Position numbers and translations under genes: made by a program. A DNA stretch of 64,000 nt from assembly GCA_051155775.1 (NCBI GenBank), contig DAXETV010000046.1:32983-96982 (forward strand). The letters are read 5' to 3'. This stretch comes from CAYSCZ01 sp051155775. GTDB lineage: Bacteria; Bacteroidota; Bacteroidia; Cytophagales; Cyclobacteriaceae. Of this stretch, positions 9,482 to 18,440 are shown piece after piece (position 1 is the first letter of the stretch; each line of letters starts with the position of its first letter). A model generated the notes under the pieces. That model was given only the letters and a program-made list of their open reading frames with translations. It did not search any database and was not told the DNA's origin.

Positions 9482-10576
9482 CTATTCAATACCCGTAAAT
9501 AAACGGCTCCATCTAACCCGTGTGAAGAACTTGTATAGTGGGCCATTTTCAAGGGAAAACCAGATAAACAATGCCTTGCCCACCACATGATCCTGAGGTA
9601 CGAAGCCCCAATACCTTGAATCCAGGGAATTGTGTCTGTTATCTCCCATCATAAAATAGTAGTCCTGTTTGAAGGTATATTCATCTATTTCCTCGCCATT
9701 AATGAATAATTTATTGTCCCTTATTTCAGGATTTTCGTTACCATCAAATGTTATGATCACGTTTTTGTAGATGGCCAGGGTTGAATCATTTATATCTATT
9801 GTTTCACCCTCAGCAGGGATATGGAGTGGTCCAAAATTATCCACCGTCCATCCGAAATCTTTTTCATCAGGGAAGATATCCTGGGTGAATGTGCCTTTTT
9901 CAAATATCCGTTCCTCCACATTGCTTATGAAATCATAGCTCTGCAGGATCTCCGCATTTTTTTTAGTGGTATGCACGATGTAACCCCCGGGGGCCTTTGT
10001 TACATCCGTAATGTCTAGTTTTTTAAATACCCGGTTTCGAATATCAGTGTTGGTGTACACTGAAAATGCAGTTTGTTTGATTCCTGGACTCTGGATTGGA
10101 TTCCCATCAATGTGTACTTTTTTATTAATGATTTCAATATTATCACCGGGCAGACCTATACATCTTTTTATATAATAGGTCTTCATGTCCACCGGATAAT
10201 GAAATTCCATAGGATAATTAAAGACCACCGGATCATTCCGTTTGATCTCTGAAAACCCGGGTAATCGATAAAAGGGTAACTGAATCCAGTCTAAATAAGA
10301 TCTGACATTTAATACTGGAACTTTTTGATGCGTAAGGGGTACCTGAAGTGGTGTTTTGAATGTTCGTGAACCATAATGGAACTTACTAACAAAGAGATAA
10401 TCACCAACTAACAGCGATTTTTCCATGGAGGGTGTTGGTATAGTAAATGCTTCCATCACCAGCCACCTGATCAGTGATGCTGCGATTACAGCAAACACAA
10501 TTGCATCAACCCATTCCCTTACTAAACCTTTCTTCTTTCTTTCTTTTTTCTTTTTTTTAAAGGACAATACGTTCAT
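9482..10576 (-). CDS. lepB: Signal peptidase I
   Basis: Inner-membrane serine protease that removes signal peptides from exported proteins, 364 residues. A very basic N-terminus (residues 7-16 almost all Lys/Arg) precedes one membrane anchor (about 24-45). The catalytic Ser50 lies in PTPSME and the general base Lys137 in YYIKRCIGLPGD; box E is GDNRHNSLDSRYWGFVP near the C-terminus. It has the long insertion between the Lys box and box E that is usual in Bacteroidota. Three bases separate it from the upstream M23-like gene, so it probably shares the PadR-headed transcript. Confidence 0.96.
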   Translation of the reverse strand: MNVLSFKKKKKERKKKGLVREWVDAIVFAVIAASLIRWLVMEAFTIPTPSMEKSLLVGDYLFVSKFHYGSRTFKTPLQVPLTHQKVPVLNVRSYLDWIQLPFYRLPGFSEIKRNDPVVFNYPMEFHYPVDMKTYYIKRCIGLPGDNIEIINKKVHIDGNPIQSPGIKQTAFSVYTNTDIRNRVFKKLDITDVTKAPGGYIVHTTKKNAEILQSYDFISNVEERIFEKGTFTQDIFPDEKDFGWTVDNFGPLHIPAEGETIDINDSTLAIYKNVIITFDGNENPEIRDNKLFINGEEIDEYTFKQDYYFMMGDNRHNSLDSRYWGFVPQDHVVGKALFIWFSLENGPLYKFFTRVRWSRLFTGIE

Positions 10577-10579
10577 AAG

Positions 10580-11272
10580 TTAATCTTCACTTAGGTATGA
10601 TTCAGGGTCAACACACTCATTGTTTCTAAATATTTCATAATGAAGATGCGCTTTTGATGACCCAATTTTTCCTGAAAGCGCAATATTATCGCCTTTTTTC
10701 ACAAAAGCCCCCTCCTCAACTTTTATTTCTGATAAGCTGGCATATAATGTTGAAAATTCATTGTTATGTTTAACTATAATATAATTTCCATAGTCTTTTG
10801 ATGCGTCAACAATGACCACCTCACCGCGTGCTGCTGAGAGAACCTTGGTTCCAAACGGAGCTATTATATCAATTCCATTCTGTTTCTTAATTGCTCCATT
10901 GATGGTATGATCACCAAAGGTTAATGCTGTTTTGTAGCCATTTCCAAGAGGATGAATATCAGGTTTTTCCTGTGCATCCACACCAATGACCATGGTAAAT
11001 AATAACACCACAATAGCCAGGCTAACGTTTTTTGTTCTTGACAAAATCTTTCTTTGAAGGAGTTTTTGTCTATTTTTTTCTATTGCCTGGAGGTCAAATT
11101 CTTCCAGGACAGTATTAACGGCATCGTGAAAATTACTTCCTTCTACTAAGAGATCTTCAACCTTGCAAATGACATGGTCCATTACTTCATTTCTAAGTGA
11201 TTCATTGGACAATCTATTTGCTTTCAGTCGATCATTAATGTAATTTATTTGAATAGAATCAGCAATATTCAT
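10580..11272 (-). CDS. Membrane-anchored degenerate M23 (LytM) protein with HAAS-like N-terminal domain
   Basis: 230 residues in three parts: an N-terminal helical region (about 1-75: NEVMDHVICKVEDLLVEG) like the HAAS/permease-prefix domains often linked to PadR genes, one membrane segment (NVSLAIVVLLFTMVIGVDA, about 83-101), and a C-terminal LytM/peptidase M23 domain on the outside. The fold markers IDIIAPFGTKV, GNYIIVKH and HLHYEIF are clear, but the first zinc ligand His is Gln (KQNGID) and the His of YxHL is Ser (YASLS), so it probably does not cut peptidoglycan. It could regulate an amidase, as EnvC/NlpD-type LytM proteins do, or act as a sensor. It starts one base from the PadR stop. 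Confidence 0.82.
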   Translation of the reverse strand: MNIADSIQINYINDRLKANRLSNESLRNEVMDHVICKVEDLLVEGSNFHDAVNTVLEEFDLQAIEKNRQKLLQRKILSRTKNVSLAIVVLLFTMVIGVDAQEKPDIHPLGNGYKTALTFGDHTINGAIKKQNGIDIIAPFGTKVLSAARGEVVIVDASKDYGNYIIVKHNNEFSTLYASLSEIKVEEGAFVKKGDNIALSGKIGSSKAHLHYEIFRNNECVDPESYLSED

Positions 11273-11273
11273 T

Positions 11274-11600
11274 TTATTGGGGTTTTAATAGAAGATTGAT
11301 GGTGTTAATGAAATCATAGAACTCATTTACCAGTTGACCCGATGTAGCACCGCCTTTTGAGGTCAGATAGTAATATTTCCTTATTCTTTTTCCAATTTTC
11401 TGTGTTTCTGTCTTTAAATAGCCATCAGCTTCTAACCGATGTAATGTGGGGTAAAGTGCGCCTTCAGTTAACTGAATTTTTCCATCGGTCATTTTCTTAA
11501 CTTCCTGGGTAATTTCATAGCCATACATCCTTTCATTTTCTTTTAATAATTTCAGGATTATAGTTTTTAATGTTCCTTTTAATAATTCTTTTGAATGCAT
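11274..11600 (-). CDS. PadR family transcriptional regulator
   Basis: DNA-binding repressor of 108 residues, the length of minimal PadR proteins. The winged helix is clear: LKGTLKTIILKLL, MYGYEITQEV, LTEGALYPTLHRLEADGYL and RKYYYLTSKG. It heads a unit with the M23-like protein and lepB; PadR genes next to HAAS-domain membrane proteins are a known pairing. An inverted repeat ATACATA-N7-TATGTAT just upstream is a likely autoregulatory operator. The inducing signal is unknown. Confidence 0.92.
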   Translation of the reverse strand: MHSKELLKGTLKTIILKLLKENERMYGYEITQEVKKMTDGKIQLTEGALYPTLHRLEADGYLKTETQKIGKRIRKYYYLTSKGGATSGQLVNEFYDFINTINLLLKPQ

Positions 11601-11604
11601 TGGA

Positions 11605-11612
11605 CAAAGATA
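11605..11612 (-). promoter_or_regulatory. -7 box of the padR-M23-lepB unit
   Basis: TATCTTTG on the minus strand matches TAnnTTTG exactly. It ends four bases before the padR ATG at 11600, which places transcription start at or next to the start codon, so the message may be leaderless or nearly so. Confidence 0.5.
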
Positions 11613-11624
11613 TATAAGAAATTA

Positions 11625-11645
11625 ATACATAGATTTATTATGTAT
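11625..11645. promoter_or_regulatory. Likely PadR operator (inverted repeat)
   Basis: Perfect inverted repeat ATACATA-gatttat-TATGTAT, directly upstream of the padR -7 box; a further ATACATA half-site is at 11713-11719. PadR proteins bind AT-rich dyads of this kind, and the position over the -33 region fits autorepression. Confidence 0.55.
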
Positions 11646-11732
11646 ATAAATTATTTATAAGTTAATTTTATAGAAATATTTAAGTCATAACATTTATATT
11701 AATTGATTATTAATACATAAAAGCAATTTCAC

Positions 11733-12140
11733 ATGGAGATATCCGTAGAACGATTAAATAGTTTAAGTGCTCAGATAATAGAATACTTTAATGTTTCAGA
11801 GGATGAAGTAAATCCAAGATTACATCCTAATAAAGTGTCATTCATCAAGCGTATAGCAAAGCATTGGACATCCGAGGGTATAATGGTTACTGAGGAGATA
11901 ATGGGTGACCTTGAATTTATTTTACAGTATTTTGACAAAGGTCAGTCAATACCGGAAGATGATGCAAGAAATATACTGGTTGAACTAAGAAGGGCACATA
12001 GTATTGTGATCAAATATCAAAACATCATGAAACATTTTAACGTTGATGACTTTCTTGTCAGAAAATTTGTAAATAACGTTAACACCATAGAAAACGATCT
12101 TGATGAAGTCAATAGCAGGCTATCTAAGATTAGGGATTAA
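11733..12140 (+). CDS. Hypothetical small helical protein
   Basis: 135 residues, soluble, no signal peptide or membrane segment. Predicted by eye to be almost wholly helical, with heptad-like spacing in the last third (FVNNVNTIENDLDEVNSRLSKI). No family recognised. It is divergent from padR across about 130 AT-rich bases that contain the putative PadR operator, so it might be controlled by PadR as well. It ends 49 bases before the tRNA-Met gene. Confidence 0.65.
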   Translation: MEISVERLNSLSAQIIEYFNVSEDEVNPRLHPNKVSFIKRIAKHWTSEGIMVTEEIMGDLEFILQYFDKGQSIPEDDARNILVELRRAHSIVIKYQNIMKHFNVDDFLVRKFVNNVNTIENDLDEVNSRLSKIRD

Positions 12141-12168
12141 AATTCCATTACAAAGATAATTTTTTATC

Positions 12169-12176
12169 TAACTTTG
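12169..12176 (+). promoter_or_regulatory. -7 box of tRNA-Met
   Basis: TAACTTTG matches TAnnTTTG, 13 bases before the first base of the tRNA, a normal distance for Bacteroidota tRNA promoters. The same octamer precedes rpsO. Confidence 0.6.
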
Positions 12177-12189
12177 CAATCCAAATTTT

Positions 12190-12263
12190 GGCGAGGTAGC
12201 TCAGCTGGTTAGAGCGCAGGATTCATAACCCTGAGGTCGGGGGTTCAAGTCCCCCCTTCGCTA
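12190..12263 (+). tRNA. tRNA-Met (anticodon CAT)
   Basis: Full cloverleaf of 74 bases: acceptor GGCGAGG pairs with CTTCGCT (two G-T pairs), D-arm GCTCAGCTGGTTAGAGC, anticodon loop TTCATAA, T-arm GGGGG-TTCAAGT-CCCCC, discriminator A. CCA is not encoded. Elongator Met is the best call; an Ile tRNA with modified CAT cannot be excluded from the sequence alone. Confidence 0.92.
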
Positions 12264-12368
12264 CTCATTTAGTCCTACACCTATCAATTCCTTTATTTAT
12301 TCACAATAATCATAACATCCCCGCCGGGACATAAGTATAAATCATAGTACCTACATATAATCAAATAC

Positions 12369-13697
12369 ATGACAGATCACCAGATTAAAATTCCAGAAAC
12401 TGAAAAAAAGCGAGTAATAATTGTTGGAGGTGGTTTTGGGGGTATCAAACTAGCCAAAAAATTGAGAAGTAAGGATTTTCAAGTGGTTATGTTTGATCGT
12501 CATAATTACCATACGTTCCAGCCTTTGCTTTACCAGGTGGCCACGGCTGCACTGGAGCCTGACTCAATTGCCGGGCCTCTCAGGAAAATGTTGGAAAATA
12601 ATAAGGATTTTTATTTTCGTATGGCTGAAGTTACTGGTTTGGATCCCAACCAACAGGAGGTGATAACAGTCATTGGAAGATTGAAATATGATTACCTGGT
12701 GCTCGCATATGGCACTGTGACCAACTACTTCGGAAATCAGGATTTTGAACAAAAATCCTTTCCTTTGAAACAAGTTCCCCATGCGCTTAACCTAAGAAGT
12801 TATATTCTTCAGAATTTTGAAAATGCTGTACTTAAAAATGACGATAAAGAGATCCAGCAGCTTATGAATTTTGTCATCGTTGGGGGAGGTCCTACAGGTG
12901 TGGAGGTTGCCGGCGCATTAGGTGAGCTAAAACTGCATGTGCTTCCCAGGGATTATCCCGACTTAAACTTTAAGCGTATGGAAATCTTTCTTATTGAGGG
13001 CCAATCAAGGTTGTTGCCAGCAATGTCGAAGTCGTCCAGCGAAAGAGCGTATAAGTACTTGAAAAAGTTTGACGTTAACGTACAGATAGAAAAATTTGTC
13101 CAGGATTATGACGGTGAAAAAGTAACACTGAGCGACGGACTAACTATACCTACCAAAACACTGGTTTGGGCAGCAGGGGTAACCGGAAGCAAGATAGAAG
13201 GGATACCAGAGGAGGTTTCGCAAAGAGGTAGGATTTTAGTAAATGAATACAATCAGGTGAAGGGATTTGATAATATTTTTGCCATCGGTGACATTGCTAT
13301 GATGAAGACTGACCTTTTAACCGATGGCCATCCGCAGTTAGCCCCTGTGGCCATGCAGCAGGGACAATTATTAGGTAAAAACCTTATAAAGATTAATAAC
13401 GGGAAGAAACCAGAGAAATTCAAATATCATCATAAAGGATCCATGGCCACTATTGGCAGAAACAGGGCAGTGGTTGACTTACCTGGAAAGGTTCATTTTG
13501 GAGGTCTTCTGGCCTGGATTACCTGGATGTTTGTCCATTTACTTCAGTTGATAGGCTTTAGAAATAAACTGGTGGTCTTTAGCAACTGGGCATGGAATTA
13601 TTTTACTTATGATAGAGGAACAAGATTGATTATACGCCCTTTTCATCGAAAAGAAGCGCCTAAGGAGGTCAAAAAAACCGGATCTGTTGCATTATGA
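12369..13697 (+). CDS. ndh: Type II NADH:quinone oxidoreductase (NDH-2)
   Basis: Monotopic inner-membrane flavoprotein passing electrons from NADH to quinone without pumping protons; 442 residues. The FAD-binding GGGFGGIKLAKKL is near residue 20, the NADH-binding GGGPTGVEVAGAL near 175, and the second FAD contact FAIGDIAMM near 305. The quinone-site region LAPVAMQQGQLLGKNL follows, and the C-terminus has a hydrophobic stretch (LLAWITWMFVHLLQLIGF) and an amphipathic tail, typical for membrane attachment. It stands alone after tRNA-Met. Confidence 0.93.
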   Translation: MTDHQIKIPETEKKRVIIVGGGFGGIKLAKKLRSKDFQVVMFDRHNYHTFQPLLYQVATAALEPDSIAGPLRKMLENNKDFYFRMAEVTGLDPNQQEVITVIGRLKYDYLVLAYGTVTNYFGNQDFEQKSFPLKQVPHALNLRSYILQNFENAVLKNDDKEIQQLMNFVIVGGGPTGVEVAGALGELKLHVLPRDYPDLNFKRMEIFLIEGQSRLLPAMSKSSSERAYKYLKKFDVNVQIEKFVQDYDGEKVTLSDGLTIPTKTLVWAAGVTGSKIEGIPEEVSQRGRILVNEYNQVKGFDNIFAIGDIAMMKTDLLTDGHPQLAPVAMQQGQLLGKNLIKINNGKKPEKFKYHHKGSMATIGRNRAVVDLPGKVHFGGLLAWITWMFVHLLQLIGFRNKLVVFSNWAWNYFTYDRGTRLIIRPFHRKEAPKEVKKTGSVAL

Positions 13698-13804
13698 AGG
13701 TAAATAAACTTATTGTTCATAATAATTGATTATACAATTTATAGGTATGATTGACATTTCCATTTTTTTTCTTACCTTAAGACGTGTATTAATAAAGTAG
13801 AGAT

Positions 13805-14197
13805 ATGGAAAAGATAGAATATGAGGGCGAATATGAAATCAACGCTTCCAAGAAGATGTTGTTCCCTTATTTAAGCACAGCAAGTGGGCTTTCTCAATGG
13901 TTTGCAGATGATGTAAATATTAATGAGGATAAAGTATTTGTTTTCGTATGGGATGGAGAAGAAACCAAGGCCAAATTAGTATCACAGCGGTCTAACAGTC
14001 ATGTGAAATTTGAATTCTTTTCTAAAGAAAACAATGAGGAACCCAATACACTGGAATTGCGTCTGGAACAAAACGAAATAACTCAATCTGTCTTTATTCA
14101 TGTAAAAGATTACTCAGACATGGTGGAAGATGAAGATGAAGCACGTGAACTTTGGGATAATCTTATCCATGATTTAAAAGAAATAATTGGCGGGTAA
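13805..14197 (+). CDS. START-like (SRPBCC) domain protein
   Basis: 130 residues, soluble. The pattern EGEYEINASKKMLFPYLSTASGLSQWF (given in part), followed by alternating beta strands (KVFVFVWDGEETKAKLVSQ, HVKFEFF) and a closing helix (EDEARELWDNLIHDLKEIIG), matches the AHSA1/START-like fold. This small version is common in Bacteroidota; its ligand is unknown. It lies 27 bases upstream of the LptF/G permease gene and may be cotranscribed with it. Confidence 0.82.
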   Translation: MEKIEYEGEYEINASKKMLFPYLSTASGLSQWFADDVNINEDKVFVFVWDGEETKAKLVSQRSNSHVKFEFFSKENNEEPNTLELRLEQNEITQSVFIHVKDYSDMVEDEDEARELWDNLIHDLKEIIGG

Positions 14198-14224
14198 CTA
14201 AACATCTGTTCCTTTGCGATATAT

Positions 14225-15829
14225 ATGAAAAAAGTTGATAAACTAATTTTATCCACTTTTATATGGCCATTTTTACTGACTACTATCCTGGCCATATTTA
14301 TTCTGTTGATACAATTTATGCTGAAGTACTTTGACGACTTTGTCGGTAAAGGCCTGGGATTTGTAGTATTTGTAAAGCTCATAATATTTTTTAGTATGAA
14401 TGTTGCCAGGGATGCCCTGCCGCTTGGTGTATTGGTCTCCTCTTTGATGACCTATGGTAATCTTGGGCAACACTTTGAACTGACCGCTATAAAAGGCGCT
14501 GGTATCTCCTTAGTCAGAACACTTAGACCTATATTTTTCTTCGTGGTTGTGTTGTCCCTCATTGCATTTTATTTTAATGATCGCATCGTGCCTGTCACAA
14601 ATTTAAAAGCTTACAGTTTGCTTTATGATATTAAAAAGAAAAAACCGTCATTCGATTTGAATGAAGGGCAGTTCTACAATGGAATACCAGGTTATAGCAT
14701 CAAGGTCAATAAAAAATTTCCCAATGGGTTTTCATTAAAAGACGTGATTATTTATGATCATTCTAATCCTAAGTCTAAAGGCAATAGCACCGTGATCTTA
14801 GCTGACTCTGCAAAAATGTACTCGATATTGAATGATACGTATTTGAAACTGGAGCTTTTTGATGGCAATACTTATGCAGAATTTCCTCCAAAAGAACGAA
14901 GGGAAAAAATAAAACAGCTTGAACGACGAGCATTTGAGAAGATGGATATTGTGATGGATATGTCTTCCTTCAATATGGTGAGAACGGATGAAAAGCTCTT
15001 TGCCGGTAGCCGATTAATGAAGAATATTAAGCAGCTCACAGAAGATATTGACTCACTAAATAAGACCGTACTAATCAATAAACAAAAGCTATACTACCGG
15101 GCTAATAATTTCTACGTGCATCACCTGGATAATCGTATCGATCCAATTATCCCGGTAGGTCAATTGACAGACTCTGCCTCCGATAAATCTAACACCAAAA
15201 AGCAAAAAAATACTAAAGCAGTAAAGGAAAAAGCGTCTTTTTTCCCTTTTGACCTTTCTCAAGACCCCAATCAGAAGATTAAAAAATCAAGAATAAGAAA
15301 TATCGATAAGAAAGATACCGCTGAGTACTTATTTGAAATTGATACATTGTTTAAAGCTGAATATAAACGGAAAAATATTATTAACAATGCTTTAAATAAA
15401 GCAAGGTCGTCCAATGTTATTTTACAAAGTAGCTACAGGAATGTAAAGCGGGTAACTGAAGAAATGTACAGGCATATTATTGAAAAAAATAAAAAGTATG
15501 CCCAATCATTTGCCTGCCTGGTAATGTTTTTGATAGGTGCTCCCTTGGGTGCTATAATAAAAAAAGGAGGATTAGGTTTTCCGGTCATCATTTCGGTGGT
15601 ATTCTACATAATATATTATGTTATAAATATTTTAAGTGAAAAATGGGCAAGAGAAGGTTTTATTGATGGCCAGGTAAGTGTGTGGATGGCAGATGTCCTT
15701 TTATTGCCCATAGGTTTGTTTTTTCTGCGTCAGGCCAGAATTGATGCCCGATTATTTGATAGTGATTTCTATAATGTGATGATAGATAAGATTAAACAGT
15801 TTTTAAAGGTTAATAATCAAAGAAAATGA
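14225..15829 (+). CDS. LptF/LptG-type lipopolysaccharide export permease (YjgP/YjgQ)
   Basis: Inner-membrane permease subunit that, with LptB ATPase, extracts LPS and feeds it to the Lpt bridge. 534 residues, longer than the ~360 of the Escherichia proteins. Three membrane segments at the start (LILSTFIWPFLLTTILAIFI; MNVARDALPLGVLVSSL; IFFFVVVLSLIAFYF), a large periplasmic part (about 120-420) with a Lys-rich insertion near 315-345, then three more segments (FACLVMFLIGAPLGAII and on). LptF and LptG cannot be told apart here. Confidence 0.9.
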   Translation: MKKVDKLILSTFIWPFLLTTILAIFILLIQFMLKYFDDFVGKGLGFVVFVKLIIFFSMNVARDALPLGVLVSSLMTYGNLGQHFELTAIKGAGISLVRTLRPIFFFVVVLSLIAFYFNDRIVPVTNLKAYSLLYDIKKKKPSFDLNEGQFYNGIPGYSIKVNKKFPNGFSLKDVIIYDHSNPKSKGNSTVILADSAKMYSILNDTYLKLELFDGNTYAEFPPKERREKIKQLERRAFEKMDIVMDMSSFNMVRTDEKLFAGSRLMKNIKQLTEDIDSLNKTVLINKQKLYYRANNFYVHHLDNRIDPIIPVGQLTDSASDKSNTKKQKNTKAVKEKASFFPFDLSQDPNQKIKKSRIRNIDKKDTAEYLFEIDTLFKAEYKRKNIINNALNKARSSNVILQSSYRNVKRVTEEMYRHIIEKNKKYAQSFACLVMFLIGAPLGAIIKKGGLGFPVIISVVFYIIYYVINILSEKWAREGFIDGQVSVWMADVLLLPIGLFFLRQARIDARLFDSDFYNVMIDKIKQFLKVNNQRK

Positions 15830-15831
15830 TA

Positions 15832-15859
15832 TTGGATTATTTAAAATAATTTAACTTTG
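15832..15859 (+). promoter_or_regulatory. Promoter of rpsO
   Basis: TAACTTTG at 15852-15859 matches TAnnTTTG; TTG at 15832-15834 is a possible -33 element. It lies 33 bases before the rpsO ATG and directly after the permease stop. Confidence 0.55.
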
Positions 15860-15891
15860 CAGGCTAAATAAAAAAAAGTATAGTTTATAAT

Positions 15892-16167
15892 ATGTATCTA
15901 GACACTGAAAAGAAGCAGGATTTATTTGAAACACATGGGATTCTGAAAACAAAAAAGGATACCGGTTCACCTGAATCGCAAATTGCGCTGTTTTCTTACA
16001 GAATAAATCATCTTACTGACCACTTAAAGAAAAATAAGAAGGATCATTCTTCAAGACTGGGACTATTGAAATTAGTTGGTAAGAGAAGAAAGTTGTTAAA
16101 CTATCTCTACAAGAATGATATTGAGCGTTACAGAGCTATTATTGCTGATTTAAAACTTAGAAAATAA
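15892..16167 (+). CDS. rpsO: 30S ribosomal protein S15
   Basis: Binds 16S rRNA early in small-subunit assembly. 91 residues, normal length. The family core is plain: TGSPESQIALFSYRINHLTDHL, then DHSSRLGLLKLVGKRRKLLNYL (in part) and RYRAIIADLKLRK. It has its own promoter and is followed by a strong terminator, so rpsO and the pnp gene downstream keep the classic order but are probably mainly separate transcripts. Confidence 0.97.
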   Translation: MYLDTEKKQDLFETHGILKTKKDTGSPESQIALFSYRINHLTDHLKKNKKDHSSRLGLLKLVGKRRKLLNYLYKNDIERYRAIIADLKLRK

Positions 16168-16176
16168 TTCGGTTAA

Positions 16177-16202
16177 GGGAACCATACTTTGGTTCCTTTT
16201 TT
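16177..16202 (+). terminator. Rho-independent terminator after rpsO
   Basis: Stem GGAACCA / TGGTTCC with a five-base loop, followed by six T. It begins ten bases after the rpsO stop. Confidence 0.85.
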
Positions 16203-16281
16203 ATTCCATCCTTCCAGTAAAACCACCTTATTAATTAATTAATTTCTATAACAATTAAATTTCACACCTTATCTTAAATAA

Positions 16282-18423
16282 ATGAAACCAGAGGGAATAA
16301 CTAAATCGATCCAACTCAAAGACGGAAGAGAGATATCCATAGAAACAGGCAGGCTGGCTAAGCAGGCCGATGGTGCAGTTGTAGTGAAAATGGGCAAAAC
16401 GATGATTTTAGCTACTGCAGTATCCAAAACTGATCCTCTAGAAGGTGCAGATTTTATGCCCCTATCGGTAGACTACCAGGAGAAATTCGCTGCAGCTGGA
16501 AAAATACCCGGGGGATTTTTAAAACGGGAAGGCAGACTTTCAGACTATGAGGTTCTGGTATCGAGATTAGTCGACAGAATTTTAAGGCCTATGTTTCCTG
16601 ATGATTACCATGCGGATACTCAGATAAACCTTTCATTAATTTCCGCAGATGAGGAAGTATTTCCTGATGCTCTGGCGGCTTTAGCCGCCTCAGCAGCGCT
16701 GTCTATTTCAGATATACCGTTCAACGGGCCGATTTCTGAGGTTCGGGTGATCAAACTTGGAGATGAATACCACATAAACCCTTCGCCAAAGCAAATTACA
16801 GAGGCTTCTTTAGACTTGATGGTGGGTGCCTCCTATGACAATATAGCAATGGTTGAAGGTGAGTCGAATGAAGTTTCTGAAGGTGAAATGTTGGAGGCTT
16901 TGAAAGTGGCACATGAAGCCATCAAAGAACAATGCATATTACAAAAAGATCTGATAGAAGCTATTGGGGGCGTTGAAAAAAGGGAATATGATCATGAGGT
17001 TCATGATGAAGAGCTTAAAGAAAAAATTTATAAAGACTATTTTGATAAGGTATACGATATTGCATCAAAAGGAATAGCAAATAAATCTGAAAGAAAAAGC
17101 CAGTTTGATGCCATAAAAGAAGCTTTTGTAGAATCCCTTCCGGAAGATGATGAAACTGATGAGGATCTGATAAATAAATATTTCCATAATCTTGAAAAAG
17201 ACGCTATTAGAAAATATGTGTTAGATACACATAAACGTATCGACAATCGTGATCTTGATGAAATTCGACCCATATGGTCGGAAGTCGACTACCTGCCTTC
17301 CGCTCACGGCTCTGCAATATTTACAAGGGGTGAGACACAATCTTTAACAACAGTAACTGTTGGTACCAAGCTGGACGAGCAAATGATCGATGGGGCTATG
17401 ATCTCAGGTTATAATAAATTCATATTACATTATAATTTCCCTGGTTTTTCAACAGGAGAAGTTAAGCCAAATAGAGGGCCGGGCAGAAGAGAAGTGGGGC
17501 ACGGTAACCTGGCATTGAGGGCCTTAAAGGCAGTAGTTCCTCCTGACCACGAGAACCCTTACACCGTTCGGGTTGTTTCGGATATTCTTGAATCAAATGG
17601 TTCGTCATCTATGGCGACTGTTTGCGCAGGGACACTATCCCTTATGGATGCCGGCATTAAAATAAAAGCGCCTGTCTCCGGAATTGCTATGGGAATGATT
17701 TCTGACAGCGAAACTGGAAAATACGCCATACTCTCAGATATACTTGGAGATGAAGATCATCTGGGAGACATGGATTTTAAGGTAGCAGGTACGGAAGAAG
17801 GTATAACAGCCTGTCAGATGGATATAAAGATCGATGGATTGTCATATGATTTACTTGCTGAGGCACTTGAACAGGCCAAAACGGGAAGATTGGAGATATT
17901 GAATAAAATGAAAGAAAGCATTTCCGAGCCAAGGACAGATTTGAAACCGACGGCTCCAAGAATCTATCAAATGAGGGTTGATAAAGACTTTATTGGTGCT
18001 ATAATTGGGCCTGGTGGTAAAGTGATACAAGAGCTTCAGAAAGAAACAGGGGCTACAATTGTGATTGAAGAAAAAGATGAATTCGGGGAAGTGAACATTT
18101 TTTCTAATGATAAGGATTCTTTGGAAGGAGCTGTAAACAAAATAAAACAAATCGTTGCTGTCCCCGAAGTAGGTGCTGTATACGACGGGGTAGTAAAATC
18201 AATTATGCCATTTGGCGCCTTTATAGAATTTCTCCCTGGTAAGGATGGATTGTTACACATCTCTGAGATCAAGTGGGAAAGATTAGAAAGTATGGATGGC
18301 GTTTTGGAGGTTGGAGAAGAAGTGAAGGTTAAGTTGATAGAGGTAGATAAGAAAACAGGAAAATTTAGATTATCAAGAAAAGCATTACTCCCTAAACCTC
18401 CAAAAAAACAAAAAGCTGTCTAA
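16282..18423 (+). CDS. pnp: Polyribonucleotide nucleotidyltransferase (PNPase)
   Basis: 3'-5' phosphorolytic exoribonuclease acting in mRNA decay; 713 residues, usual length. Two RNase PH cores: the first with EKFAAAGKIPGGFLKREGR, the second with FNLHYNFPGFSTGE-like HYNFPGFSTGEVKPN and the catalytic-region GSSSMATVCAGTLSLMDAG. Then a KH domain (DFIGAIIGPGGKVIQELQ, about 570) and an S1 domain (GAVYDGVVKSIMPFGAFIEF, about 630-700) complete the standard order. It follows rpsO as in many bacteria. A 12-base perfect inverted repeat lies after its stop. Confidence 0.98.
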   Translation: MKPEGITKSIQLKDGREISIETGRLAKQADGAVVVKMGKTMILATAVSKTDPLEGADFMPLSVDYQEKFAAAGKIPGGFLKREGRLSDYEVLVSRLVDRILRPMFPDDYHADTQINLSLISADEEVFPDALAALAASAALSISDIPFNGPISEVRVIKLGDEYHINPSPKQITEASLDLMVGASYDNIAMVEGESNEVSEGEMLEALKVAHEAIKEQCILQKDLIEAIGGVEKREYDHEVHDEELKEKIYKDYFDKVYDIASKGIANKSERKSQFDAIKEAFVESLPEDDETDEDLINKYFHNLEKDAIRKYVLDTHKRIDNRDLDEIRPIWSEVDYLPSAHGSAIFTRGETQSLTTVTVGTKLDEQMIDGAMISGYNKFILHYNFPGFSTGEVKPNRGPGRREVGHGNLALRALKAVVPPDHENPYTVRVVSDILESNGSSSMATVCAGTLSLMDAGIKIKAPVSGIAMGMISDSETGKYAILSDILGDEDHLGDMDFKVAGTEEGITACQMDIKIDGLSYDLLAEALEQAKTGRLEILNKMKESISEPRTDLKPTAPRIYQMRVDKDFIGAIIGPGGKVIQELQKETGATIVIEEKDEFGEVNIFSNDKDSLEGAVNKIKQIVAVPEVGAVYDGVVKSIMPFGAFIEFLPGKDGLLHISEIKWERLESMDGVLEVGEEVKVKLIEVDKKTGKFRLSRKALLPKPPKKQKAV

Positions 18424-18440
18424 AGTTAGGTTGGTTAGTA

